Part shown: piece after piece, positions 1 through 6,442 of the stretch | How positions within the stretch are numbered: position 1 is the stretch's first letter | Layout of the letters: every line of letters begins with the position of its first letter | From: Bacteroidota bacterium | Lineage (GTDB): Bacteria > Bacteroidota > Ignavibacteria > Ignavibacteriales > Ignavibacteriaceae | Direction: 5' to 3' | DNA length: 9,049 nucleotides | Assembly (NCBI GenBank): GCA_021796135.1 | Contig: JAJYOQ010000144.1 | Span: 1 to 9,049 of the forward strand | Notes under the pieces: model-generated | Database searches by the model: none | What the model saw: the letters and a program-made list of their open reading frames with translations, nothing else | Told to the model about the DNA's origin: nothing | Position numbers and translations under genes: made by a program

Positions 1-1566
1 CGTGTAAATATTCATCAGCAACAGAAAGCACAAAAGTTTATAAAAGACGAGTATGATAACAAAGGTTACGCCGGAAGATTTGGCGCCGGACTTCCATCAA
101 TAAGCGACGGATCTTTGCTCTTTCTCCAGCATATGATTAGCAAAATGAAACAGAATGTTATAGAAGGAAGCCGAATTGCAATTGTATTTAACGGCTCACC
201 TCTTTTCAGCGGGAGTGCTGGAAGCGGACCAAGTGAAATCCGTAAATGGATAATTGAAAATGATATGCTCGAAGCAATTATTTCAATGCCCGACCAGCTT
301 TTTTATAATACCGGCATTGCAACCTACATTTGGATTGTTATTAACAGAAAAGAAAAAAAACGCAAGGGGAAAGTACAGCTAATAAACGCAAGTGGAAGCG
401 ATTGGGAAAAAGGCGACAAAGACAATCCGTTTTATCTTAAAATGATGCGTAGTCTTGGCAATAAAAGAAAAGAAATTGGCGATGCTAAAAATGGTAAACC
501 CGACCATATAAAAACAATAACAGAAATTTATGAAGCTTTTGAAGAAAGCGAATACTGTAAGATTTTTGATAATGAAGATTTTGGATATACACGCATTACG
601 GTTGAAAGACCAAAAAGAAATGAGAAAGGCGAGATAGAAAAAGATAAAAATGGTGAACCTATTCCCGATGCAGAATTAAGAGACTTTGAAAACATACCAC
701 TCAAAGAGAATGTCGAAGAATATTTTAAAAGAGAAGTTCTACCACATTTGCCGGATGCCTGGATTGACCAAAGCAAAACTAAAATTGGCTATCAAATTAA
801 TTTTGCATATTACTTTTATACACCAACATTACTTAGAAATCCAAGAGATATTACTGAGATAATTAAGCAGTTAGAAGAAAATATAAGTAAATCAAATCAA
901 GCTTCTATTTTTGAAGACCCCAAGATGAATATAGACACTCCCATTTGTAAGCCTACAAATATTGAATGGATTGATACTATTCCAACGAATTGGCAAATTA
1001 AAAAATTAAAATATGAGGCTATTGTTCAAGGTGGGTATGCCTTCAAGAGTGATAATTTTGTTGAAGATGGAACCCCAATCGTACGAATCGGTGATATATA
1101 TTCGCCTGTTGATTTAGAAAATTGTAGAAGAACTTCTGAGAAAGATATACCTAATGAATTTAAAATTAAAAAATACGATGTGTTAATCGCCCTTTCCGGT
1201 GCTACTGTTGGCAAAATGTGTTTTATAGAAGAAGACATTGAAGCATATATCAATCAGCGGGTAGCAAGAGTCAATAATGGTTCTCGATGGCTATATTTTG
1301 TCCTAAATTCTGAATTTTTTAAAAAGCAAATTGAATTGTTAGCCGGTGGTTCCGCACAAGAGAATATAAGTACAAATGATATAGCTAACTTCTTCATCCC
1401 TATTCCTCCTTTAGAAGAACGTATTGCTATTGATAAATATTTATCCGAAAAAAGTTTTCAAATAAAAACGATTATTTCTAATAATCAAAAACTCAGCGAA
1501 TTATTGCAAGAATATCACTCATCTTTAATCAATGCAGTAGTAACGGGAAAAATTAAGGTGATATAG
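1..1566 (+). CDS. hsdM-hsdS: HsdM C-terminal part fused in frame to a single-TRD HsdS (type I R-M modification/specificity protein), 5' end outside window
   Basis: The frame is open from base 1, so the gene starts to the left; the first in-window ATG (115) is internal. Counting from base 1, residues 1-300 match type I HsdM N6-adenine methyltransferases: GRFGAGLP near 26, the SRIAIVFNGSPLF block near 57, EYFKREVLPHLPDAWID near 240-256 and KIGYQINF near 261-268. The SAM-binding and NPP[FY] catalytic motifs would lie upstream and cannot be checked. Without a stop, the chain passes a short helix and linker into an HsdS-like half: WIDTIPTNW (323-331), one target-recognition domain, then IPIPPLEER (466-474) and a helical tail ending in VTGKIKV. 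A normal HsdS has two such units in about 400 residues; here there is one in about 200. An internal ATG at 925 could once have started a separate hsdS, but no good ribosome site precedes it. The protein should methylate DNA with HsdR as partner, probably dimerising through the half-S part (inference). Confidence 0.9.
   Translation, partial: RVNIHQQQKAQKFIKDEYDNKGYAGRFGAGLPSISDGSLLFLQHMISKMKQNVIEGSRIAIVFNGSPLFSGSAGSGPSEIRKWIIENDMLEAIISMPDQLFYNTGIATYIWIVINRKEKKRKGKVQLINASGSDWEKGDKDNPFYLKMMRSLGNKRKEIGDAKNGKPDHIKTITEIYEAFEESEYCKIFDNEDFGYTRITVERPKRNEKGEIEKDKNGEPIPDAELRDFENIPLKENVEEYFKREVLPHLPDAWIDQSKTKIGYQINFAYYFYTPTLLRNPRDITEIIKQLEENISKSNQASIFEDPKMNIDTPICKPTNIEWIDTIPTNWQIKKLKYEAIVQGGYAFKSDNFVEDGTPIVRIGDIYSPVDLENCRRTSEKDIPNEFKIKKYDVLIALSGATVGKMCFIEEDIEAYINQRVARVNNGSRWLYFVLNSEFFKKQIELLAGGSAQENISTNDIANFFIPIPPLEERIAIDKYLSEKSFQIKTIISNNQKLSELLQEYHSSLINAVVTGKIKVI
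1555..1560 (+). promoter_or_regulatory. Ribosome binding site for the Ntn-hydrolase-like gene
   Basis: AAGGTG lies 9 bases before the ATG at 1570, inside the last codons of the fused hsdM-hsdS gene. It supports the 1570 start. That start matters because it places a threonine directly after the initiator methionine. Confidence 0.55.
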
Positions 1567-1569
1567 ATT

Positions 1570-2589
1570 ATGACACTTTGTGCAGCCTGGATAAGACAAG
1601 AAAAAGATAACCAAGAATTGGTTTTTGCAACTGACAGTATGCTTACCGGCGGAGGAGAAACCTGGAAAAACGGCATTAAACTTTTTGAGTTACCTCGCAA
1701 AGATTGTTTGCTATGTTTTGCCGGAGAAACTACAAAAGCGTATCCACTTATTCTTAACCTGATCTCTTCAATAAAATTCGATCAAAAAGTAATGAATCAG
1801 CATACCGATTTACGGCAAGTGCTGGATTATTTATGCTCAACTTTTACTGAACTTATCAATTCGCTTGTAGATGAAATGCAAACCGAAGGTTACGATCCTT
1901 ATTCAGCAGCTAAATTTATTTTTGGTGGATGGAACTGGAAAACACAGTTATTGGAATTCTGGGAAATTTATTACGGAAAAGATGAGAAAAGATTTTTGTA
2001 TAGAGGATTCGATAGTAAAGATTCAAGAGCTTGTTTAATGATTGGAGATCATCTTAAAGAAGCCGAAGATTTATTAGCGGACGAGTTGAGTTCTGCCGGA
2101 AAACGCATAGGAGGTTCTTTTGATATGGAGCCATTTCTTGTTTTATCCCGTATGGCAAGAAACAGCACAGATTTCAGATCGATTGATGGAGCTTTACAAG
2201 TTGCAAAAGTATATCAATCCGGCAGCACAGAATTTTTTGGTGTAATGTGGCAATCAGTTTCCGGTAAACATACATTTTTAGGCAGAGAACTCAATCCGTA
2301 TATTAAACCACAAATTAGATTTCTTGACCCCGATTTGGGAATAATCCTCGAATTGGAACTTCCTAAAAAAATCAACAAACTTTCTCCTGAGCTTATTTCT
2401 AAAATAAAAGCAGATGATTTTGGAACCGAGTTTAAATTTATTGAAGATTGCTACCCCAATGGCGAACAAAAACCGGACTTGACGGAAAGGCAGATGGAAA
2501 TGTTATTGGCAATATTCAAAGACAATTCATATAAAAAATTTTTAGCTTGCCTTGCAGAAGAAGAAAATACGGGAAATGAAAATGAGTAA
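1570..2589 (+). CDS. Proteasome/HslV-like Ntn-hydrolase-fold protein inside the R-M operon
   Basis: This 339-residue protein has no name I recognise, but its N-terminal 230 residues read like a proteasome beta-type fold. The start is Met-Thr-Leu-Cys, so removal of Met would expose a Thr nucleophile as in HslV. ATDS (20-23) supplies an Asp where HslV has Asp17. NGIKLF (34-39) supplies Lys37 where the family has Lys33. CFAGET (49-54) resembles the HslV GFAGGT turn, FIFGGWN (116-122) the central strand of proteasome subunits, and MIGDHLKEAEDLL (157-169) the following helix. Residues 240-339 are an extension without clear relatives. There is no signal peptide or membrane segment, so it is cytoplasmic. 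It begins 3 bases after the hsdM-hsdS stop and overlaps hsdR by 8 bases, so it is almost certainly co-translated with the R-M genes. Peptidase activity and any role in restriction control are inference; a non-catalytic Ntn-like fold is possible. Confidence 0.75.
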   Translation: MTLCAAWIRQEKDNQELVFATDSMLTGGGETWKNGIKLFELPRKDCLLCFAGETTKAYPLILNLISSIKFDQKVMNQHTDLRQVLDYLCSTFTELINSLVDEMQTEGYDPYSAAKFIFGGWNWKTQLLEFWEIYYGKDEKRFLYRGFDSKDSRACLMIGDHLKEAEDLLADELSSAGKRIGGSFDMEPFLVLSRMARNSTDFRSIDGALQVAKVYQSGSTEFFGVMWQSVSGKHTFLGRELNPYIKPQIRFLDPDLGIILELELPKKINKLSPELISKIKADDFGTEFKFIEDCYPNGEQKPDLTERQMEMLLAIFKDNSYKKFLACLAEEENTGNENE

Positions 2590-5572
2590 TGGAATACACA
2601 CAGAACGAACATTTGAGTCGGCGATTATCGAGCATTTAACTAGCAACGGATGGTTAGAAGGCAACGCTAACGATTTCAGCAGTGAAATCGCATTGGATAA
2701 AAATGCCATTCTTGAATTTGTTAAAACATCACAACCTCAAGAATGGGAATTGCTGAAATCGTATTACAAAGAAGAAGTAGAAAACAAATTCATCCAGCGT
2801 ATCTTTAAGGAATTGGACTTGCGTGGAATGCTTGATGTTATCCGACACGGAATAACAGACAGCGGTGTTAAATTCAAACTTGCCTATTTCAAACCGGATA
2901 GCGGATTAAATCCCGACACACTAAAACAATACAGCTTAAATAAACACTATGTAACTAGACAAGTATATTTTTCCGCAAAGGACAAAAAAAGTATTGATCT
3001 TCTACTTTCCCTAAACGGTTTGCCTGTAGCAACCATCGAACTTAAAAACCATTTCACCGGGCAAAGAGTAAAAGAAGCGATTGAACAATACAAAACCAAT
3101 CGCGACCCAAAAGAGTTGTTATTTCAGTTTAAGAAAAGAGCTATTGTTCACTTTACAGTCGATCCCGATGAAGTTTATTTCACAACAAAATTGGAAAGCA
3201 GCGGAACAAGATTTTTCCCTTTCAATAAAGGTTATAACAACGGCGCCGGTAATCCGCCGGCAAAAGACTACACAACTTACCGCTCCGCATACTTTTGGGA
3301 AGAAATACTATCAGTTAATAGTTGGGCAGAGATTATAGGTAGATATGTTCACCTTCAAAAAGAGGAATACACTGTTGAAGGGAAAAAGTATTACAAAGAA
3401 GCAATGCTTTTCCCTCGTTTTCACCAATTAGATGTTGTAAGAAAACTTATAGCGGATTCTAAAGCCAATGGAAGTGGTCAAAGATATTTAATAGAGCATT
3501 CTGCCGGAAGTGGTAAAAGCAATTCTATTGCCTGGCTTGCTTATCGGTTGTCCTCCCTTTACGGCGCTTTAGACAAAAAAATTTTTGATTCGGTAATTGT
3601 TATAACAGATAGAAATGTACTTGATCAGCAGTTGCAGAATACAATTTATCAGTTTGATCATAAATCCGGTGTGGTTCAAAGAATTGAAGTAGATTCTAAA
3701 CAATTAGCCGATGCAATTACAAACGGTGTTAGTATTATTATTACAACACTTCAAAAATTTCCTTTTGCCCTAAACCATTTATCAGAAATTCCAAATAGGA
3801 AATATGCCGTAATAATAGATGAAGCTCACAGCAGTCAAGGAGGTGAAGCAAGTCGTAAAATGACCGAAGCACTTGTAGGCAAAGATGTTTCATTGGAAGA
3901 ATCTGAAAAGGTTGAAAGAGAAATTGAAGCTGGTGTTCAAGATGAAGACGATTATATAAGAGAAATAATTCAGAAAAGAGTTCCGCAAGAAAATATTAGC
4001 TTGTTTGCTTTTACAGCAACGCCAAAACCGAAAACTCTTGAAGTCTTTGGTACTAATAATGCCGAAGGAAAACCACAGCCATTTCATCTTTATTCTATGC
4101 GGCAAGCAATTGAAGAAGGATTTATTCTCGACGTTCTTAAAAACTACACGACTTATGAAACCTATTATAGATTTAGCAAAACCATTGAAGACGATCCTGA
4201 ATTAAATAAAAAGAAAGCCGTAAAAGCTATTGGCAGATTTGCTTCGCTACATCCTACAAACATTTCTCAGAAAACAGAAGTAATGGTTGAACATTTCCGC
4301 CAAATAACAATGAAGAAAATCGGCGGTAAAGCAAAAGCAATGGTTGTAACTGCATCGCGTAAACACGCTTTAAAATTTTATCTGGAGTTTAAAGATTATA
4401 TAAAAGAAAAAGGTTACAAAGGTATACGCCCTCTTGTAGCGTTTTCCGGTTCGTTAATAGATGAACTTTACCCTGATGGTGTAACTGAACCGCAACTAAA
4501 TAAATTCGGCGAAAAAGAATTGCCGGAAAAATTTGCATCAAACGAATATCAAGTTTTGCTGGTTGCTGATAAATACCAATATGGTTTTGATCAGCCTTTA
4601 CTCCACACAATGTATGTTGATAAAAAGCTTTCCGGCGTAAAAGCGGTTCAAACATTATCCCGTTTAAACAGAACTTGCCCCGGCAAGGAAGATACTTTTG
4701 TTTTGGATTTTGCGAACGACCGCCAAACTATTATCGATTCATTTCAGCCTTATTACGAAATGACAATGATGAGTGAAACTACTGATCCGAACCATCTTTA
4801 TGATTTGAAAGGCAAAACCGATTCAGCACAAGTTTACTTCCAATCAGAAGTTGATGCATTTTCTAAAATATTCTATAAACCGGGAAGCGCCTCAGTGCGT
4901 GATCAAGGAAAATTGTACGCATACATTGATCCAGCTGTAGATCGTTTCAAGCAATTGGATGAAGAGAAACAAGACGATTTTAAGAAGGCTTTAACTTCAT
5001 TCACTCGTATATATTCTTTCCTTTCTCAAATAATGCCTTTTCAAGATGTTGAATTAGAAAAACTTTATTCATTCGGAAGATTTCTATTAACAAAACTTCC
5101 AAAGGTAGATTACACGGAGAGATTAAAGTTAGATAATGAAGTTGCTTTGGAATATTACAGACTTCAAAAAATTGCAGAAGGCGATTTGGTTTTACAAGTA
5201 CAAGGCAAACACGAGCTCGACCCCGTTACTGAAGCTGGTATTGCCAGAGAAAAAGAAGAAAAGGATAAACTCTCAAATATTATTTCACTCCTAAACGATA
5301 AATACAATTTCGATTTTACTGACCAAGACAGATTGTATTTCGAACAAATTGAACAAGCTTTATTTGAAAATGATGAATTAAAAGTCCGCGCGAAAAACAA
5401 TCCAATAGAAAACTTCAAATATGCTTTCGATGAAGTATTTATTCAGACATTGATCGACCGAATGGATGCAAACCAAGAAATCTTTGATAAAATAATGGTT
5501 AACTCTGAATTTAAAGATGACGTAAAGAATTGGTTAACTAAGAAAATTTATGAACGGTTTAAAGAAGATTAA
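2582..5572 (+). CDS. hsdR: Type I restriction endonuclease subunit R (HsdR)
   Basis: This is the motor and nuclease subunit of the type I enzyme; it translocates DNA by ATP hydrolysis and cleaves unmethylated DNA away from the recognition site. The 996-residue length is normal for HsdR. Residues counted from 2582: a PD-(D/E)xK nuclease with Asp139, then IELKN carrying Glu153 and Lys155; RFHQLDVV before the motor; Walker A AGSGKS (308-313); DEAH (413-416); TATP motif III (478-481); and QTLSRLNR motif VI (690-697). The C-terminal 250 residues are helical and probably contact HsdM/HsdS. All key residues are present, so the subunit looks functional. Possible starts are TTG 2552, ATG 2576 and ATG 2582. 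I chose 2582 because GGGA at 2571-2574 is well spaced only for it, giving an 8-base overlap with the upstream gene and probable translational coupling. Confidence 0.95.
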   Translation: MSNGIHTERTFESAIIEHLTSNGWLEGNANDFSSEIALDKNAILEFVKTSQPQEWELLKSYYKEEVENKFIQRIFKELDLRGMLDVIRHGITDSGVKFKLAYFKPDSGLNPDTLKQYSLNKHYVTRQVYFSAKDKKSIDLLLSLNGLPVATIELKNHFTGQRVKEAIEQYKTNRDPKELLFQFKKRAIVHFTVDPDEVYFTTKLESSGTRFFPFNKGYNNGAGNPPAKDYTTYRSAYFWEEILSVNSWAEIIGRYVHLQKEEYTVEGKKYYKEAMLFPRFHQLDVVRKLIADSKANGSGQRYLIEHSAGSGKSNSIAWLAYRLSSLYGALDKKIFDSVIVITDRNVLDQQLQNTIYQFDHKSGVVQRIEVDSKQLADAITNGVSIIITTLQKFPFALNHLSEIPNRKYAVIIDEAHSSQGGEASRKMTEALVGKDVSLEESEKVEREIEAGVQDEDDYIREIIQKRVPQENISLFAFTATPKPKTLEVFGTNNAEGKPQPFHLYSMRQAIEEGFILDVLKNYTTYETYYRFSKTIEDDPELNKKKAVKAIGRFASLHPTNISQKTEVMVEHFRQITMKKIGGKAKAMVVTASRKHALKFYLEFKDYIKEKGYKGIRPLVAFSGSLIDELYPDGVTEPQLNKFGEKELPEKFASNEYQVLLVADKYQYGFDQPLLHTMYVDKKLSGVKAVQTLSRLNRTCPGKEDTFVLDFANDRQTIIDSFQPYYEMTMMSETTDPNHLYDLKGKTDSAQVYFQSEVDAFSKIFYKPGSASVRDQGKLYAYIDPAVDRFKQLDEEKQDDFKKALTSFTRIYSFLSQIMPFQDVELEKLYSFGRFLLTKLPKVDYTERLKLDNEVALEYYRLQKIAEGDLVLQVQGKHELDPVTEAGIAREKEEKDKLSNIISLLNDKYNFDFTDQDRLYFEQIEQALFENDELKVRAKNNPIENFKYAFDEVFIQTLIDRMDANQEIFDKIMVNSEFKDDVKNWLTKKIYERFKED

Positions 5573-5593
5573 TTTATAGATATGTGAAGGTAG

Positions 5594-5616
5594 GTATAAC
5601 AAGTGCCTCAAGCCGA
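5594..5616 (+). repeat. attC-like left half (R''-L'' layout)
   Basis: GTATAAC, a 5-base spacer, CCTCAAGC and then CGA reproduce the spacing of the left half of integron attC sites, where a 7-base RYYYAAC core, 5 bases and an 8-base L'' box precede the central fold. The third core base is A instead of a pyrimidine. Its right partner is unclear: the next GTTRRRY core is at 5837, which would make a site of about 250 bases, longer than usual attC sites. It may be a fragment or chance similarity. Confidence 0.35.
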
Positions 5617-5635
5617 AAGCGTTTTCGAATTCGGC
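5612..5635. repeat. Inverted repeat GCCGAA / TTCGGC
   Basis: A perfect 6-base stem (5612-5617 with 5630-5635) encloses a 12-base loop. It lies directly next to the attC-like left half and adjoins the next hairpin. No T-run follows. Confidence 0.6.
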
Positions 5636-5636
5636 A

Positions 5637-5663
5637 TCCCGATTTCGCTAAAGCTCATCGGGA
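5637..5663. repeat. Inverted repeat TCCCGAT / ATCGGGA
   Basis: A perfect 7-base stem (5637-5643 with 5657-5663) encloses a 13-base loop. It is the strongest hairpin after hsdR, 65 bases from its stop. It lacks a following T-run, so a terminator role is uncertain. Confidence 0.65.
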
Positions 5664-5728
5664 CAGGTTTGTGTAATTATAAAGTTGCGTTTGCAAAACT
5701 TAGTTGCTCTTAAAGGTAGTTCGTTCCC

Positions 5729-5746
5729 CCAAAGGGGTGCCTTTGG
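5729..5746. repeat. Inverted repeat CCAAAGG / CCTTTGG
   Basis: A perfect 7-base stem (5729-5735 with 5740-5746) closes on a 4-base GGTG loop, giving a compact hairpin. An alternative CCCC/GGGG pairing overlaps it. No T-run follows. Confidence 0.65.
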
Positions 5747-5787
5747 CATAAGAAACATTTTTATCCCCTAAAGTACACGGGACAAAC

Positions 5788-5802
5788 TGAGTTGAGAACT
5801 CA
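5788..5802. repeat. Inverted repeat TGAGTT / AACTCA
   Basis: A perfect 6-base stem with a GAG loop. It lies about 35 bases before the GTTAGGC core. Its AACTCA arm recurs after the GCCTAAC core at 6295-6300, which hints at related site structure on both sides of the cassette-like gene. Confidence 0.55.
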
Positions 5803-5836
5803 AAGACGGTTGTGTTGATCTTTAACATAACACGCC

Positions 5837-6290
5837 GTTAGGCAAAACATTTACAAAATAAATATGGGCATAATATGAAAACTATAATTGTCCTATTAGG
5901 AGTTTTATCTGGTTATTTTTTCCCAAATCATACTTTCTCAATTACATTATACCTAGTTACAATCTTATTCTCATTTGTATTTGGGTTTGTTTTCCCAGAT
6001 ATGATGAATGCTAATTCTTTAAGTAATAAAGTAGATAGAGAAAAAGTTACTTTTAAAAGCAAAATTACCATTCATAAAATGAATACTATTTCATTTTGGG
6101 TTGGAGTATTTATTTTCTTCCTAGCAATTACAAGTTTTATAAAACACTTCTTTTTTAATTCGGAAGTCAATCAGTTAAGTATTCTCATTTTTGCTTTTAG
6201 TTCTGGTATCTTTATCAAACTACTAAATATTAATCTGTCGATAAGTAAAATTAGGAGCAATGATTTAACTATTTAAAAGTTTTGCCTAAC
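5837..6290. mobile_element. Integron-cassette-like unit bounded by GTTAGGC and GCCTAAC
   Basis: GTTAGGCAAAAC (5837-5848) and GTTTTGCCTAAC (6279-6290) form a perfect 12-base inverted repeat around one short gene. Their first 7 bases fit the integron core consensus GTTRRRY at the start of a cassette and RYYYAAC just after its gene. The gene starts 31 bases inside the left core and stops 7 bases before the right core, the compact packing expected of a cassette. No integrase or attI is in the window, and the right site lacks a matching GTTRRRY end, so mobility cannot be claimed. An unrelated small element with terminal inverted repeats is the alternative. Confidence 0.45.
5875..6276 (+). CDS. Small four-helix membrane protein, function unknown
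   Basis: This 133-residue protein matches no family I recognise. Hydrophobic segments lie near residues 2-16, 22-40, 71-89 and 98-117, so it should sit in the inner membrane with four helices. The connecting loop at about 41-70 holds most of the charges (KVDREK, KSK, HK). A short polar tail with Ser, Lys and Arg follows the last helix. The ATG at 5875 is chosen because the ATG at 5863 meets a stop after four codons. No clear ribosome site precedes it beyond a weak GGG. It is extremely A/T- and Phe/Ile-rich compared with the R-M genes. It is the only gene in the cassette-like unit and is not in an operon with its neighbours. Cassette genes of this kind are often orphan membrane proteins. Confidence 0.7.
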   Translation: MKTIIVLLGVLSGYFFPNHTFSITLYLVTILFSFVFGFVFPDMMNANSLSNKVDREKVTFKSKITIHKMNTISFWVGVFIFFLAITSFIKHFFFNSEVNQLSILIFAFSSGIFIKLLNINLSISKIRSNDLTI

Positions 6291-6346
6291 CAGCAACTCA
6301 AAGCGACCGCTTCTCTGCCTTCGGCAGATAAATTCGAATCGGTCGT
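6284..6346 (+). repeat. Right-hand attC-like site, apparently truncated
   Basis: GCCTAAC (6284-6290) is followed by a spacer, ACTCAAAG and a nested fold: outer stem CGACCG (6304-6309) with CGGTCG (6340-6345), extended by one G-T pair, and inner hairpin TCTGCC-TTC-GGCAGA (6314-6328). This is the layout of an attC left half plus its central hairpin. The expected right half after 6346, ending in GTTRRRY, is missing; the following bases are plain AT-rich sequence. Confidence 0.45.
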
Positions 6347-6358
6347 AGTGAAAAATTA

Positions 6359-6387
6359 TTGGATTTAGCTTTTTAATTGAATATGAA
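6359..6387 (+). promoter_or_regulatory. Weak candidate promoter for the serine hydrolase gene
   Basis: TTGGAT (6359-6364) and TATGAA (6382-6387) are separated by 17 bases, upstream of the 6443 gene in an AT-rich gap. The match to -35/-10 consensus is partial, and this lineage may use different promoter elements. Confidence 0.2.
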
Positions 6388-6430
6388 TTCTGAAATACAT
6401 TGAGATAAAAAGATTAATTCAAAATCAATT

Positions 6431-6436
6431 AAGGAG
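6431..6436 (+). promoter_or_regulatory. Shine-Dalgarno site of the serine hydrolase gene
   Basis: AAGGAG lies 6 bases before the ATG at 6443 and fixes that start. An out-of-frame ATG at 6438 is followed at once by a stop. Such a clear site argues against a typical Bacteroidetes host, where these sites are rare. Confidence 0.75.
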
Positions 6437-6442
6437 AATGAA

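Larger units (their letters stand above)
5573..5874 (+). other. Gene-free structured stretch between hsdR and the cassette-like gene
   Basis: I see no credible gene in these 302 bases. The stretch is visibly richer in G and C than the flanking genes and is packed with short inverted repeats, listed separately. None of these is followed by a T-run, so no classical terminator for hsdR can be called, though the hairpins could still stop transcription or protect the mRNA end. It begins with an attC-like left half (5594) and ends with a GTTAGGC core (5837-5843), so it may be integron-derived spacer or a decayed cassette. Confidence 0.6.

Noticed and set aside
528..776. Reverse-strand reading frame opposite the hsdM part
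   Set aside because: Serine-rich, no recognisable motif, fully overlapped by a clearly coding frame; a shadow.
2552..2581. TTG start at 2552 or ATG at 2576 for hsdR
   Set aside because: TTG 2552 lies deep inside the upstream gene with no ribosome site; for ATG 2576 the GGGA is only 1 base away. ATG 2582 has proper spacing and a MSNGIHTERTF start.
5580..5594. ATATGTGAAG(G)TAGG found after hsdR and again at 7590-7603
   Set aside because: About 14 bases with one indel, in two AT-rich spacer regions; most likely chance, with no further matching flank.
5637..5663. Rho-independent terminator for hsdR
   Set aside because: The stem is good but is followed by CAGGTTTG and not a T-run, and other hairpins follow; termination cannot be claimed.
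5573..5874. tRNA, riboswitch or retron RNA in the structured spacer
   Set aside because: No cloverleaf, no known riboswitch core and no reverse transcriptase gene in the window.
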